A stretch of 64,000 bases of DNA from positions 19,267,501 through 19,331,500 of the forward strand of contig JAKOON010000006.1 of NCBI GenBank assembly GCA_022577435.1. Reading direction: 5' to 3'. Source of the DNA: Embiotoca jacksoni. Taxonomy: Eukaryota > Chordata > Actinopteri > Embiotocidae. The position numbers and the translations under genes were made by a program. The notes under the pieces were generated by a model. The model worked only from the letters and a program-made list of their open reading frames with translations. It searched no databases and had not been told where the DNA came from. Positions 36,730 through 50,489 of this stretch are shown here, in pieces (the first letter of the stretch is position 1; each line of letters opens with the position of its first letter).

Positions 36730-38420
36730 AATATTCATCATGTCTTTGTTCAAATGGAACTCGTGAGCTCTTGGTTATAACATGGAAGTCGTGTGCACTG
36801 TCTGCTTGACGTTCAAGTGTGTAAGTCGTAAAAACACTTTTGCTCGGCAACGGCAACGTGGACGGCATCTAGAAACCACAGAGGAAAACAATTTAGCATG
36901 CTAAAAGGCAGATGACGTAATGCAGGAAATGCAAAGGCACAGAAGGAAAACATGAGGCCGTTGGAAAGATCAACATTCCCCTCAGACGTAGGCTATTATC
37001 TAAGTTATGAAGACAAACTAAAATTGCAATGAACTTCCATGGCCTCTGCCAGTTCTGGAAACGTCAGCAAACACGTCACAACTCGTTAACTCGAGGCTCA
37101 TAGAAAATCTTTAGTTCTGATGTTGTGAATACCACTTGAGGGAGGCGTTCATATGAATCCTTCTCATGTACACAGCAAATACGATCCCATTTGAACACAG
37201 CACAAGTTTCCGAATCAGCAGTCCTTTGAGGACCAACTGACAGAGATGGGCATGGTTCAGATGTGGTGACAACAGGAAGCATCAGTTCCTTCAGAAGCAA
37301 CAATGATCTACTTGGTTGAAATTAGCCCATGGTAGACAAATGGTTCATGTCGTCACTGGAGTGTGTTTAGCAAACAGACAGAGGAGCCTAAGCGGCACAA
37401 AAAAACCACAGGATCAAACATAAAGGGGACTTTCATGTATTCTGGCGAGAGTGTGATCGGTGGAGGCAGAGTGGAGACTGGAGGTGGATGAAAGCTGAGG
37501 GGAACTCCGGTGGTGTAAGGCAGGCCGAGCAGAGTGGGAGTGAAGGCAGACGAGTGATTGGCGTGGGATGAAAAGAAGACTGCAGGAGATAAAGCTGACA
37601 TGAATAAGCAGCTCCTGGACACAGGGAAACAAATGTTTGTAAGAGCTTGAGGAATATTCCTCAGATACACCTCAAGTATCCAAGAACACGTACTGGCTGA
37701 CTGAACGATGCGGTGGAGAGATTGGCTGAAGAACCAAAGTATTTAAGCTGAGGAGTCTTGATTAGGTTATTGCCTGCAGGTGTGCCTCTGTGGATCAGGT
37801 GAGGTAATCGAGAGCAGGTGAGACGGAGCCGAGACCTACAGGCAGAAACACGAAAGCGCCAGTCCACACAAACATGCTCTGCGTTCCAAAACCCCTACAA
37901 TCATACTATTTACTGTACCAGGAAAAGATTGAGTATGTCCCAATACGGATGTGAAATGCAGAATGCCAAATATACCAGGATTACCTGCTACATCTGTATT
38001 TTGCACTATACAGACCCACAATCTGATCCACAACCCTCTGTGGAAGTGGAATCCGTCACATCAACTGAGCAGCCGAGAGAGTTGGTGGTGCTACTGCCCA
38101 GCCCAGTATGAAGAAGGCATTAAAAAGAAGTGTAACTAAATTGCCTTCTTTTTCCTTTTCCTTTTTCTTTTTCCTTCAGATGTTGGATCACAAAGGATAT
38201 GACCAAGAGGGTCAAAGTTCAAGGAACCTTTTTATGTCTGAGGACTGAGGAGTAAGGGTAGCTGCAGTACAGACTGAAAGTAAAAAGAAAAAACAGGAAA
38301 GACAAGGGAGAGATGGAAAAGAGAGCCCACTCAGGCTCAGTAACTATCATACCAGTCACCTGCCAATTATGTTTTCAAGGTGCCTGCTCATTTTTAAAGT
38401 GTTTGGATGGTTCTGTATAA
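36730..38420. other. Intergenic DNA, possible old repeat at 37400-37870
   Basis: No exon recognised. The stretch at 37400-37870 (with GAGAGATTGGCTGAAGAACC and CTGTGGATCAGGTGAGGTAA) has the look of an interspersed fish repeat, perhaps related to 29690-29960, but I could not define its ends or class. Confidence 0.3.
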
Positions 38421-38429
38421 CAAACCATG

Positions 38430-38740
38430 TTGCTCCTCAGGTTAACCTTGAGGTTGACATTTGTGGCTTCAACGTAAATCTCTCAAAACCTGTTGGTTAA
38501 AGTGAATTGAAATTTGGTAGGCTATACACATTCATGTCCCCTTTAACTGTAAAACCTTGACGAACCTCTGGCTTTCAATCAATTCAAAATGAAACTAGTC
38601 CAGTTTTGTAGCTTATGACTAACTGCAAACCTAATGACTTTCCCATCAGCTTAAGCTATATGTTGGGTTTAATTATCAAATATGCTAAATATAAGCAATC
38701 ATATAGCTGCTAAACATGAGCCTGTTAGCAATGACAAATA
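38430..38740. repeat. Fragment of a fish dispersed repeat (copy 2)
   Basis: Contains TTGAGGTTGACATTTGTGGC, TCTCTCAAAACCTGTTGG, TTGAAATTTGGTAGGC, CACATTCATGTCCCC, and then CCTAATGACTTTCCCATCAGC with TGCTAAA motifs. It overlaps in content with 56340-57130. Confidence 0.55.
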
Positions 38741-38744
38741 GAAG

Positions 38745-40940
38745 TATGTTTGGGGACGTGTCCAGTTTGATTGACAGGCCTGTGGTGCAGTCAAGTTTCC
38801 AGTAAAAAAAAAAAAAAAAAAAAAGGCAACAGTCAAAATGTCAGATTTAAGGCTTCCAAACAGCAGTTCACAAACCAGTGGGTGACGTCATGGTGGGCTG
38901 GGACCTCACAGCCGCCACAAGGATGGCTGGAATATGAAGCACATTTTAAAAGCAAAGATATTCATCCTATTTGTACCATAATGTGGCCTTTTGCACTATC
39001 GATAGTTCTAAAAACTAGATCATGTTGAAAGTTGTGACGAGACTGATTTGGAACCAGGCGGATCAATCATCATGTGTTAACCATGCCAATAATGTATGAA
39101 GTTAAACTGACCTCTCACATGAGACTGCTGCTGTCACTTCATACAAACTCTGTCTTTGGAACTTATTGCAGTCAGCTTAGCAACCTTCAGATGCACACAC
39201 CTTCAAATACTGGCTGTGATTCAGCATGAAAAAAAAACTCTCAGTCTGGATTTCCCTTGAAAATATGATAAATTAGGAGTCTTTGTAGATCTTTGCAGAA
39301 TCAAGCAACACTGGTATGAGGATAATAATTGTGGGGTTATAAATTTGCTTCACTTTCTGTCTGAACAGTCTTGTTAGCAGTGAAACAGTCTCTGACGACT
39401 CTTCGACAAAGATTTACAACTCAGATGTTTGTGTGAAGCACAACAATCTAATTCAAGAAGTCACAAGAGTGAGTGAGTCAGTTAGCGAGGCACCAGCCAA
39501 TCACTCAGCTGGAGAATCAGGCAGTCTGTGAGTCATTCAGTCAGTGAATATTTTTCTTCACAGTTTTTTTCTGATTCCTGGCTCCATCTTTGTGTTGATG
39601 TCACCTCTGTCATAGCTTGTTAGCAGAGTCACATGGGGTCTTCCTCACCCCCTCCCCAACAATCTGCTTCCTCCGCTGCTGAATTATAGATAGGGTTTCA
39701 TTACCTCTCTCTGAGGGAGGCATTTTATTATGAAAACTTTCATGTGTCCCACCATCCACCCGCACCTACTCAAATATGAATTTTTTACACCCGATCTTCA
39801 CCCATTTTTCTCATCCCCTGCAGCACAGACAGAGAGGATGAGGGTGTCAGCCTTCCTCATGACTATGGAAATAGATTGCAAATGGATTTTTATTGTCATT
39901 GTAACTCATCGCTTCATTGCTGCAAGCTCTGCAGTCAAGCACTGCGTTCCTGTAATTTCACTGTCGATCAGTCCTTCACATCTTCCATTGTCCAAACCAT
40001 TTTCTCTTTCTTTATCAAGCCTGCATGACTCTTCGTTTGTGTTGAACTCTGCATTGTCTCATATTTACCGCTGAATATTCACAAAGCGCTTTCTCCTCTT
40101 GATGGATACCACCACCTCCTCTCTTTTATCTGCCTATTCGTCTCTTGGCATTTTTGCACCTTGTCAAAAACACCTCCATCTCCTTCTCTCCATCCCTCTG
40201 CTCTTTGCTTTGACATTTTTATTTCAGCTTTTACCCACCAGCCCTCTGGCACTGTTCTGTGTGAGTTTCTCACCTGGGTATGAAATGACTGGCCCCCCTC
40301 TGTTAGTATTTTTTAAGAAGCTGTTTTTTTACACTTGATCTAAGACAAGTGCACTCAGTATTCATGTTGAATACAAAATTCAAACGTATATACTTCATCG
40401 ACCATTTTACGTAACTATCATTTTGTGCATACAACCCAACAAACCAAAACTAATGATTTAAGGTGTTCCCTCCAAATGTAACATACATTAATATCCTTTT
40501 GTTTTATAATTGTCTTTTTTGTTTGTCATTTGTCTTTCACTTTACTCTTTTCTTCTTGTGTCTTTTTCAGATTTCAGATGATTTCAGTTAATTAAATTGA
40601 ATCATCAAACAGCCTACAAATGCTGTCTTACAGATATTTCTCCAAATACCCATTAAACAAGACAGAACACAGTTAAAATCCTATTTTCTTACTGTGAGTG
40701 ATAGCCATGATTTATTAAAGGCTTTCTGAATTATTACCCTCTTGCGTGCCTCAGATGTCTTCAACTCAAACTGTTTGATCCCCAAACTGAAGAGCACTAA
40801 GGAAAAACATTTACACACCCGAGCAGCACTGCCGGCAGACAGTTTTTGACACAGTTTAATCATATTTAAAAAAAGGCAAAGAAAAACAAAACAACAACAA
40901 TAAAAATACAAGTAAAACAAACCTCAGCATGAAAGAACAT
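38745..40940. other. Intergenic DNA, nothing recognised
   Basis: AT-rich sequence with a 21-base poly-A near 38803. Open frames are short and lack family motifs or splice partners. Confidence 0.4.
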
Positions 40941-41039
40941 AAATATTAAAGGTTCAGTGTGTATTTAGGGGGATCTATTGGCAGAAATGGAATATCATAT
41001 TCAACATTTTGTTTTCATTTGTGTATAAGAATGATGATA

Positions 41040-42200
41040 TACTATACTACTACTACTACTACTAATAATAATAAACTTTATTTGTATAGCACCTTTCATC
41101 CAAGAAATGCAGCTCAAAGGGCTTTACAGCAAGAAAATGACATGCAGTGTTTCACATAAAAAAGGAACATTTAAAAATATTGAAAATAAATGAGATGCAT
41201 AAGAACAGATTAAATGCATAAGAAAAAGATTAAATGCATAAAATTAAACACAAATAGAGTTAAAATATAAAATAAGCGATATGCATTTTAAAGGCGCGGT
41301 AGTTCAAGTGCAGTCAGTGCAAGAGAGCTCCGGGAGTAACTAGTTAAAGGCTAATGTAAAGAGATATGTTTTGAGCTTTCTTTTAAAAGTATTTACAGAG
41401 ATAGCTTCCCTGATATCTGCAGGTAGTTTGTTCCACAGCTTTGGAGCGTAGCTGACAAAAGCTGAATCCCTAATTTTCTTTTGGCTGTTGCTGAGAACCT
41501 CCAATAAACCAGCAGCAGATGACCTCAGTGTTCTTGAAGGCTCATAAGTAACCAGAGAGTTAGAGATGTAACTCGGTCCGAGCCCATTCAGAGCTTTGTA
41601 TGAGGAGGAGGACCTTAAAGTCAATCCAGTGTCTCACAGGCAGCCAGTGCAGAGCAGCCAGAACTGGACTGATGTGTTCTCTCCTCTTGGTTCTGGTTAA
41701 TACTCGAGCTGCAGAGTTTTGGATGAGCTGAAGTCTCCATGTTGTTTTCTTTGTGAAGCCAATAAAAAGTGCATTTCAGTAGTCTAGTCAGCTAGAAATG
41801 AAGGCATGAATCAAGTTTTCGGCATCTGTCTGATTTATAAACGAAACATAGAAACATTGGCGATATTTCTAAGGTTGGAAAAATACATTTCCGTCACCTT
41901 ATTAATGTGGGACTTGAAACTTAGATCTGAGTCTAAGGTTGCACCCAGACTAGTTACCTCTGCTCGTACCCACGGAGTTGCTCAAGATCATTTTCTGCGA
42001 TTTCTCTCTTTTTTGGGGGTGGGTGGGACTAGGAGGATTTCTGTTTTATCCTTGTTTAACATTAGGAAATTATTGCTCATCCATTTATTGATTGCTAAAA
42101 GATATTCAGTGATGGAGTGCATAGCTGCATCATCATTTGGTTCAGCGGTGATGTACAGTTGTGTATCATCTGCATAACTATGAAAACAAACATTGTGCTG
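41040..42200 (-). mobile_element. 5'-truncated L2/CR1-like LINE, 3' end with reverse transcriptase fragment
   Basis: On the minus strand the copy begins within the reverse transcriptase at CFHSYADDTQLYI (YADD box at 42176-42165). It continues with INKWMSNNFLMLNKDKTEIL, LAALHWLPV, YKALNGLGPSYISNSLV, LWNKLPADIREAISVNTFKR and LKTYLFTLAF, the ordered C-terminal blocks of L2/CR1-like fish LINEs. It ends with a 3' UTR finishing GGTGCTATACAAATAAAG and a (TTA/GTA)n tail at 41045-41071. Frameshifts and stops interrupt it, so it is dead. The 5' truncation fits target-primed reverse transcription. Confidence 0.9.
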
Positions 42201-42244
42201 TTTCAGTGCTGTTTCAGTGCTCTGAAGGCTGACTGAAACTCCCC

Positions 42245-43860
42245 CAGGATGTTGTTTTCTTTAAGAAAGGAGTTTATTTGCACTGAAACTACCTAACTAA
42301 GTGAATATATATAATTACCTGAAACTGCAAATCGTGTTTTTCGTGAGCTTAGAATGAGCCCTTTTGTGGCCTCCATAAATGATCTTAGAGTTGGAAGGGA
42401 GATGATGGGGAGATATTCAGTTGGTTGCAGTTAACCCACCACTCATGCAACTGAGTTATAAACACTGGTCTTTAAATAAATGGTTTCAGCTATAATGATG
42501 TATTTTTGTCAACAAGTTCAAACACACTTTATATGGACTGAATCATGCACCTAATCATGCTCCCATTTCAGTCGACCCATCGCCAATAACAACTGAGCAA
42601 ACTCATTCCACTGATGAAGACTGTGGGATATGATGGAAAGGTTCATTAAAACCTATTAAATGGACCTTGAGTTGGGATTGTGCTGTCAAACTGCACATAT
42701 CTGGCTCTCAAACTGATGTTGTAACCCAACTGGGTCAATTAGGCTGATCAAAGACTTTTCCAGACCATTTCATAACATAATGCGCTGCTGTGCAATTACT
42801 TAATGGCTCAGTATTCCTGTGAGCCAACACACTACTCAGTGAAGAGGATTAAGAGGAGGTGAGATGAGGTGAGGGGTGAACCGTCAGAGCATACCATATT
42901 TTTTCTTCTTGACTCCAGTATGAAAAGGGTGAGGTGACGAGGACAGAAGAGGGAGAGGAGAAGGACAAAGATTATCATGCGATCGGATTTCTTGGCTCTT
43001 TAGGGGATTGATTGCTGATCCACTTTAATCCACGAGGGAGTCACTGTTTCAGAGACCAAATTCAGGCAGATGTTCGTGGTGGTATTATTCAGGCAGGGTT
43101 ATCCCAGCGGCCGTTCGGAGGCTAAATGAACAACGCAGAGTAACAGATGAAATTTGTACGCAGAGACTCTGCAGCTATCTCACTTTTAAAGCTTTGTGTA
43201 TTTCTCTGAGCGTGGGTTTGGGTTTATGTCTGCTCTGTGTGTGCGTGTGTGTAGAGCAGACTGACAATTCTGGGTCAAAACTCTCCACCTGGGGATTCCA
43301 CCCAGATGTTTCCAGCTGCATATGGGTCAGAGACAGTAAGAAGGCTGATTAGGAAGGATATAAAAAGGTTTTACTCACAGCCAGTCTAATACAACAGTGG
43401 TGGTATTTCAGAACAGACAGTTAAACAGTGGTGACATTAACTTACTCAAGTATTGTACATAAATATAAACTTTTACTGAAACTTCAGTTTGATGCTACTT
43501 TGTAGTCCACCACGTGACAAGTATTGTATATTTCACTCAATAATTCACAATTTGACACCTGTACAAATCAAGATTTTACACACAACACATTGTCTTATAA
43601 ATATTGCATTGTTATAGTATAGAATAGATAATAAAGAAATACAATTAATTTGACTTGACAACATTGACATTAAATTACTTTGTAGTAAATACTGCTTATG
43701 TTAATGTAAAAAACTGTATTATGCCACTGACAGGAATAAGTATGCATGAGTAATTTTTCTGCCAACTCTTTTGTACTTTTAGTTAAATAACATTTTGAAT
43801 GCAGGAGTTTCACTTATAATGGAGTCTTATTTTTAAAGATATAGAAAGAAAGAACGAAAG
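42245..43860. other. Intergenic DNA upstream of dnal4, nothing recognised
   Basis: No exon or repeat with clear ends was seen. Confidence 0.4.
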
Positions 43861-43862
43861 GA

Positions 43863-44635
<773 letters not shown>

Positions 44636-44639
44636 CTGG

Positions 44640-44827
44640 TCGTGGCCGTCTCGTAAAAGGGGACGGTTTACGATGACGTCATTTGATTGTCAGCCGTTCA
44701 ACCAATAGAAACGACGCAGGGTAGTGGTGGGCGGGGTTCCCCTGTGCGGATGTCTCTCGTTTAAAATGTCTCCTTAACAACCGAACAGGGAGTCAAACAA
44801 CAGAAGTTTTCGCCAGACAAACGCTTC
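44640..44827 (+). promoter_or_regulatory. dnal4: dnal4 promoter and non-coding first exon
   Basis: Contains a perfect cAMP-response element TGACGTCA (44674-44681), a CCAAT box (44702-44706) and GTCTCCTTAACAAC (44768-44781). The last matches the RFX X-box consensus except for TT in place of the central AT. A consensus donor GTAAGT at 44828 pairs with the acceptor TTTTGCAG at 45271-45278, so exon 1 is non-coding. The start site is probably near 44720-44780. Confidence 0.6.
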
Positions 44828-45287
44828 GTAAGTAACTCACCTCCGTGTCACTCAGCACTTATTAAGTATCGACGGCACTCTGTAACTCGCGATATTACGA
44901 CGGTTGATCAGAATAAGTTCACTTCGGGGTAGAAAACATCCAACCGGTAGCATCAGCTGTTTGCTCTGAAAAAACAAGCTAAGCTAATTAGCTCGCCGGT
45001 AGACCTGGTTCTCCAGAAACCCGACGCGCTCACACGCGGCCCGGTACGCGTGATAATCTGCCGACACGGTTTAAAGGAGGAACCGTCCGTTTCGGTGACA
45101 GTTAGTAGTCGCCGCTAGCTAATAATGTCGTCCAACCTGGTCTCCAGTCGGGTGTTACAGCGTTAGCCGCAGATGGGAGCGAGCAGAGCCGCTCTCCTGA
45201 ACCGACCCTCGGTCATCAGCGTCTCCGACCGGCTTCGGTTCAAGCACGTCCACGTGTACAACATGTCACGTTTTGCAGGGAGTCGGG

Positions 45288-47915
45288 ATGGCCGGGACTG
45301 GCGAGGGAAAGAAAGAAGAGGCCGACTACAAGAGACTGCACAGCTTCCCTCTCATCAGGGTAGGAGAGCTCCGTCCCCTTCACAACAACAACATCAACAA
45401 CATCATCAACAACAACAACATCAACATTAACATCAACATCAACAACATCATCAACAACAACATTAACAACAACATCAACATCATCAACAACATCAACAAC
45501 AACAATATCAACATTAACATCAACAACATCAACAACAACATCAACATTAACAACAACATCAACAACATCATCAACATCAACATTAACATCATCATCAACA
45601 TCAACAACATCATCAACAACAACATCAACAACATTAACATCAACATCATCAACATCAACAACAACATCATCAACAACATCATCAACATTAACATTAACAA
45701 CATCAACAACAACATCATCAACATCATCAACATTAACAACATCAACAACAACATCATCAACATTAACAACATCAACAACATTAACAACAACATCATCAAC
45801 ATCAACAACAACAAAAACATCAACAACATCAACAACAACAAAAACATCAACATCAACAACAATGTCATCAACATCATCAACAACAACAAAAACATCAACA
45901 TCAACAACAAAAACATCAACAACAACATCAACAACAACATCATCAACAACAACATCAACAACATCATCAACATCATCAACAACATCAACGAGCTGCTGAC
46001 TTTAGTGGGCTCAGTTTGAATGAGCAAACTGAACCTGAACTGCAGGTGTTTTGTGACTGAATCTGAATTTTTGGGGACGAAAGACATAAAATGTTCAAGC
46101 AAAAACAAAATTGAGTGACTTGAAGTGACTGTTGGGCTTTTTGGAAATATTAAAAAAAAAAAAAAAGCATCCCTGTTACACATTTTAGAGGCGAGCTGAA
46201 AGGATTAGTCGCTGTTAAACACACGGTTTCCACAATAATGGTTTTATGACCGCTCTGTAACTTTAGTGTGTGTGTGTGTGTGTATTTATTCTACATATTC
46301 CCACATCTCGTAGTTGCCCGTTACAAATTGTGACTTTCGATCATTGACAAGCAAACGCACGTCTTTGAAGGGATCACCGACACATAATACAAGTCGGGCT
46401 TCTTGGGAGTTGAATGAATTTACCTTAAAGTGTTGTCTTCCTGTGAGGAAACAAGAGGACACGGGCCGTCAGTCATGACCCAGCGTGGTATTTGAGTGTG
46501 TGTCTTCTCTACACACACTTTGTAACATACGACACACACACAGACGTACAGTAGAGGGGTAAAGGAAAACCTCTTTCAAGTGGCACAAACATGAAGTTAT
46601 CTCTTCTGTAAGATGAGTAAACTGCAGCACAGAGCCGGTAGGCAGCGTTGCACTGTTTTCATTGACTGCTGTAGTGTGAAATGAACCTCATCGCAAGTAC
46701 ATTTCTCATTGTTTCAGCTAATGTGTCTACAGTTGCACATTTGGTCAGAGCACGCTGACTCAGCACCGCCGCCGCCGACGGTGTTACACCATTCGTGTAA
46801 AGTTCTCATGAGGATGAATCTGTGGCAGGAACGAGCTGGTTTATCTGACGTGTTGTCTGACTACAGTGTGAATGGGCAGATCACAAAGCCGGCCGTCCGA
46901 CGGCTGTTTTCCACTGGATACGATGGCGTCGCGTTCCTGGTCGATGCTTGGTGCTCCATCAGACTCGCTGCAGACGCTTTGCTGATGATGCGTGTTCAGT
47001 TTTTACAGGAACAGAACGGAGATCCCGGCAAACTACACGGAGCAGAACAGCCGGGCAGGAAGTCGGACAGAAGAAAGCACAGAGCATCTGCTCATTTTTC
47101 CAAATAGAGCACCATGTGCAGACTCTCGATTGTATGTTACGTCGATGTCTGAAGAGCAAGAGAGAGCAATTCAGATTTTGAGATGTACTTCCTGGTCACT
47201 ACCTTGTCTGTGCGACGCATTTAACGACCAACAGGCATTAAGTGATGCCCTGTCGTTTATGTGTTACACTTTACATAAAACACACTTTAAGGCTTCGACT
47301 GGGTTTTTGAAATTTATAGTACGTTATCGTCAATGTCTAAAGTCTGTATGTTTATTTCTTGTTTGTCTGTAGCTGTCCGACATACCGTGTGTGTCATCGA
47401 GCCAGATGCAGACCCCTAACAGTTTCTTTGTCCTCAGCACACAGACATGCCAGAAGAAATGAGGGTTGAGACCATGGAGCTGTGTGTTACAGCCTGTGAA
47501 AAGTTTGCCACCAACAATGAGGTATGTATATTGTGCTCTCAGTCTTTGATATTTATTAGCAAGAATATTCAGAAATACATTTTTGCTTCCACGCCGTGCC
47601 GACAGTAACGGCTTCTGTCGGGGATTAAAACACTCTCCGAAGTGTGTCAGGACTTTGACCTGAATCCCAACACCAAGTTCATATTGTTGTTAATCAAACT
47701 TTTTTTTGTTGTTTTTGTTGTTTTGTTTTTGTCCTTGCCGACTTTCCTAGAGTGCAGCCAAGATGATCAAAGAGTCCATGGACAAGAAATTTGGCAGCTC
47801 GTGGCACGTTGTGATCGGTGAAGGCTTCGGCTTCGAGGTCACGCATGAAGTGAAGAACCTGCTCTACATGTTCTTCGGAGGGAGTCTGGCCGTGTGTGTG
47901 TGGAAGTGCTCGTAG
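45288..47915 (+). CDS. dnal4: Dynein axonemal light chain 4 (LC8-type dynein light chain family)
   Basis: Light chain of dynein motors, in cytoplasm and motile cilia. Exons 45288-45359, 47438-47521 and 47751-47915 join in phase 0 to 106 residues (human 105). The product carries KKEEADYKRLHSFPLIR, then DMPEEMRVETMELCVTACEK, FGSSWHVVIGEGFGFEVTHE and LAVCVWKCS at the C-terminus. The block FGSSWHVVIG through THEVKNLLY is the dynein light chain type 1 fold. The start is the first ATG after the acceptor at 45278 and gives the family N-terminus. The first coding exon is followed 21 bases downstream by a long CAN-triplet array. Confidence 0.96.
45381..45989. repeat. CAA/CAT (AAC/ATC) degenerate trinucleotide array, about 610 bp
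   Basis: Almost every triplet is CAA or CAT, with occasional TTA and AAA variants. It lies in a dnal4 intron, 21 bases past the splice donor. The Asn/Ile frame on the plus strand and the Leu/Met frame on the minus strand stay open only because of the triplet period. Confidence 0.97.
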
Positions 47916-48326
47916 CACCTCCTCGCCGTCCTTCCTTGCCTCTGACGTGGTCACTGGGCCGGCAATGAACACCAGCTACCAGCCAGACGCTGGTTCCACT
48001 TTGTTTGCCGCAGGTTGGTTTGTCCTCACTACCAGCCTCGGTGGCAGATAAGTTCTTGTTCAGTTTTAACACGTAGTTGGCAGGGAGAACCGTTGAAAGG
48101 GAATTATGAGTGTCACTTTGGCTGGTAGGCATTAAAATAGCTTCTTGCCTTGCCTGTCACTATTCTTTTTCTTTGTTTTTCAACCCTCCATCCATCACTC
48201 CGGTCCTCTCCATGAACAACGTCCTGAACATTTGTGAGCGTGCATGTGCAGGCAAGTTCAACTTTAACAAAACACTACAGCCAGCCCGGGTCTCCAAAGT
48301 CCTTTATCCTCATTCCTCTTCAGGGA

Positions 48327-48369
<43 letters not shown>

Positions 48370-48822
48370 TGAGTTTATATGTTTGTGTGTGCTGGACACA
48401 CACAGCTTTTTTGAAATATCATCACACCGTCACCTTCAGAAACACGAAGCCGTCCTCGCCATCCGTACCTTTTCACACGTGTCTTTCTCTCTCCGACCGC
48501 ACTAGTCTTTCAATAAAATTTTTAATATTTTTTATGTGTACATATTTTGATGCGACTTGAAGAACTTCTTTTTGAAGACCAGTGTCATCTTCTTACAACT
48601 ACAGGCTCAGGGTCTCCTGAGCCAAACACAAAGTCCAATCCACCTTTTCTCCTTTTAAAGGTGTTTGTGATAATCCCTAATAATATCACCCCACTGGGTG
48701 ATTATAGCAATGTGATTGTTTCATGTTGGTTGTTGGTTCATGTTTTAATGATCCAGTGCAATGGACCATTATGTGTGAACTGACCTGATTGTACAATAAA
48801 CTGAAATGTGGTGAAATAGGAA
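47916..48822 (+). other. dnal4: dnal4 3' UTR with two polyadenylation signals
   Basis: AATAAA at 48512-48517 and at 48795-48800 lie about 600 and 880 bases after the stop codon. A (TG)n run at 48329-48367 lies between the stop and the first signal. Confidence 0.6.
48795..48800 (+). terminator. dnal4: Distal dnal4 polyadenylation signal (AATAAA)
   Basis: AATAAA in TGTACAATAAACTGAAATG, followed by a TG-rich region. The proximal alternative is at 48512-48517. Confidence 0.55.
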
Positions 48823-49099
48823 CTAAAAATGTTCTGCCTTCGTTCTTCATAATGTTTGTTTGTGACTGAAGTGTTCGAGTTACAGCGAATACACGTCAGA
48901 CTGTTTTAGGTCATATTTATGAACCCAGTGGGGGAAACAAACAGCTTCCCAGGAAGAGGCGATCTGTGGTGAGTGGAGAGCTTATTTTGTGTAAAATGTG
49001 TAATACACCCAACAGTCCTCTAGAGGATACTCTGTGTGGACATGAAAAGTAAGGGTGGATTTTAAAGGTCTCTGACACAACATTCGACGAACGCCCTTT

Positions 49100-49285
49100 G
49101 GTCACGACCATCGAAATCACAGAAGTTCCGGACAAAAATGTGTGTAACTCAGGAACTGATCAAGAGACAAAATATGTAACTCTTACTCATTGGGGTTATA
49201 GTTTCCTCCTGCTGCTTGCACGTCATGGTGCTGTGCACCGTTGCCGTGCAACAGAGGCAGTCTGTGAACTTTTTGATCCATGTAT
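49100..49285 (-). mobile_element. Terminal fragment of a mariner-like element (third copy)
   Basis: Read on the minus strand it starts GATCAAAAAGTTCACAGACT with CTCTGTTGCAC soon after. This parallels GATCAAAAAGTCCTGAGACT with TTCTGTTGCAC at 31800. No transposase segment is left. Confidence 0.45.
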
Positions 49286-50429
49286 GGGTGAGCGGGGTCA
49301 GTTGGACAGACAAACACAGGACTTTCACCTGGAGGTATGTTTTCAAGTTTGAGAAAGCATAAAAATACTTATTTTAACCCAAACCATGATCTTTTCCTAA
49401 ATCTAACGCTGGCTTTTTGCTGCCTAAACCGATGGCACCTTAATTTTCAGGCTCTGTGAGGCAAAAACAGAACCCAGACATGGTATAGTATCGTGGGCTG
49501 ATGAGTTTATGACGAGCATTAGTGTGATAACGAGTTGAAGGGTTGTGATTTGTCCTGGAAAACAATTATGCCACTACAGAGACAGTGGAGACTGCAGCAG
49601 CATTGCTAAGAGTTAAATGACATTTCTTTCTCATGTATCCATAACAATTTAATTGGAATGACTGGTTATAAAAAAAAGAAAGTATATGCTTCACACAGAA
49701 TGACATGTTAGAAGCCTTTTGCACACTGTTTTGGAACAGAAGATCCACAGAGGAGGAGACAAACAAAGATGCTTTAAAAAAAAAATACCCGACAAAGGTT
49801 TCTGATCACAAGGAAATAAAAAACAGTGAATGATGGAGTGTTCAGGACTCGTCAGACTGGATGATGAAGACTGAATATGACAGCCTGTCTCTGAGACACT
49901 GCGGGTGAGTTGGAAAGATGCTTCTTCACTTTTTCAATGTTATTTCTCCTCCATAGGCACTTGATACATTTAAAGACTTTCGGAAACTCAGTTTTTGCTC
50001 AAAAGTCCTTTAAGAGTTCCTTTTTGAAACCCACGCTCGGATTGTTCTGCTCTTTGCTTTCAGTGAGGGATGCTGCAGTTCATATAATATATATATATAT
50101 ATATATAAATGTGCAGAGATGGTGTGTTAAGACTTTAATGTGAGTTTTTAGAAGCTGAAAAGGAACCGTGTGACACGTGTCTGCCTCAGAGAAGGACCTC
50201 TCGTAAGAAAGCGTCCCGTGCAGAGAGCAGACAGCACTGTGACCCGTCGGTGGAGGCAGGGTGGCGGCCGTTATTGCTAAATTTGCAGAATCTGGCAGCT
50301 TGTGTTTGTGTACCCAAAACAACATGACCCCACATCAGGTCAGTCTGCCCTCCGGCCTCACAAATACAACAACCGCTGCCAACACGTCCTCGCACCACTT
50401 ACCTTTCGTTCACTGCTGTATTTCTAACT

Positions 50430-50485
50430 TGTGACAATATTAGTAAATTTCCCCACTGTGGGATTAACAAAGTCAAATCTAATAT
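50430..50485 (+). mobile_element. Retroelement 3' tail fragment
   Basis: AAATTTCCCCACTGTGGGAT followed by TAACAAAGTCAAATCTAAT resembles the fish retroelement tail (TTCCCC...GGGATTAATAAAG). Only the tail is recognisable. Confidence 0.4.
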
Positions 50486-50489
50486 CCTC

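Noticed and set aside
45380..46183. 267-residue Leu/Met frame on the minus strand across the CAN array
   Set aside because: It exists only because the array has a 3-base period with few stops on that strand; no splice partner, domain or promoter.
46709..47107. 132-residue frame in a dnal4 intron
   Set aside because: No recognisable motif and no consistent splice sites; flanked by the real dnal4 exons that already join in phase.
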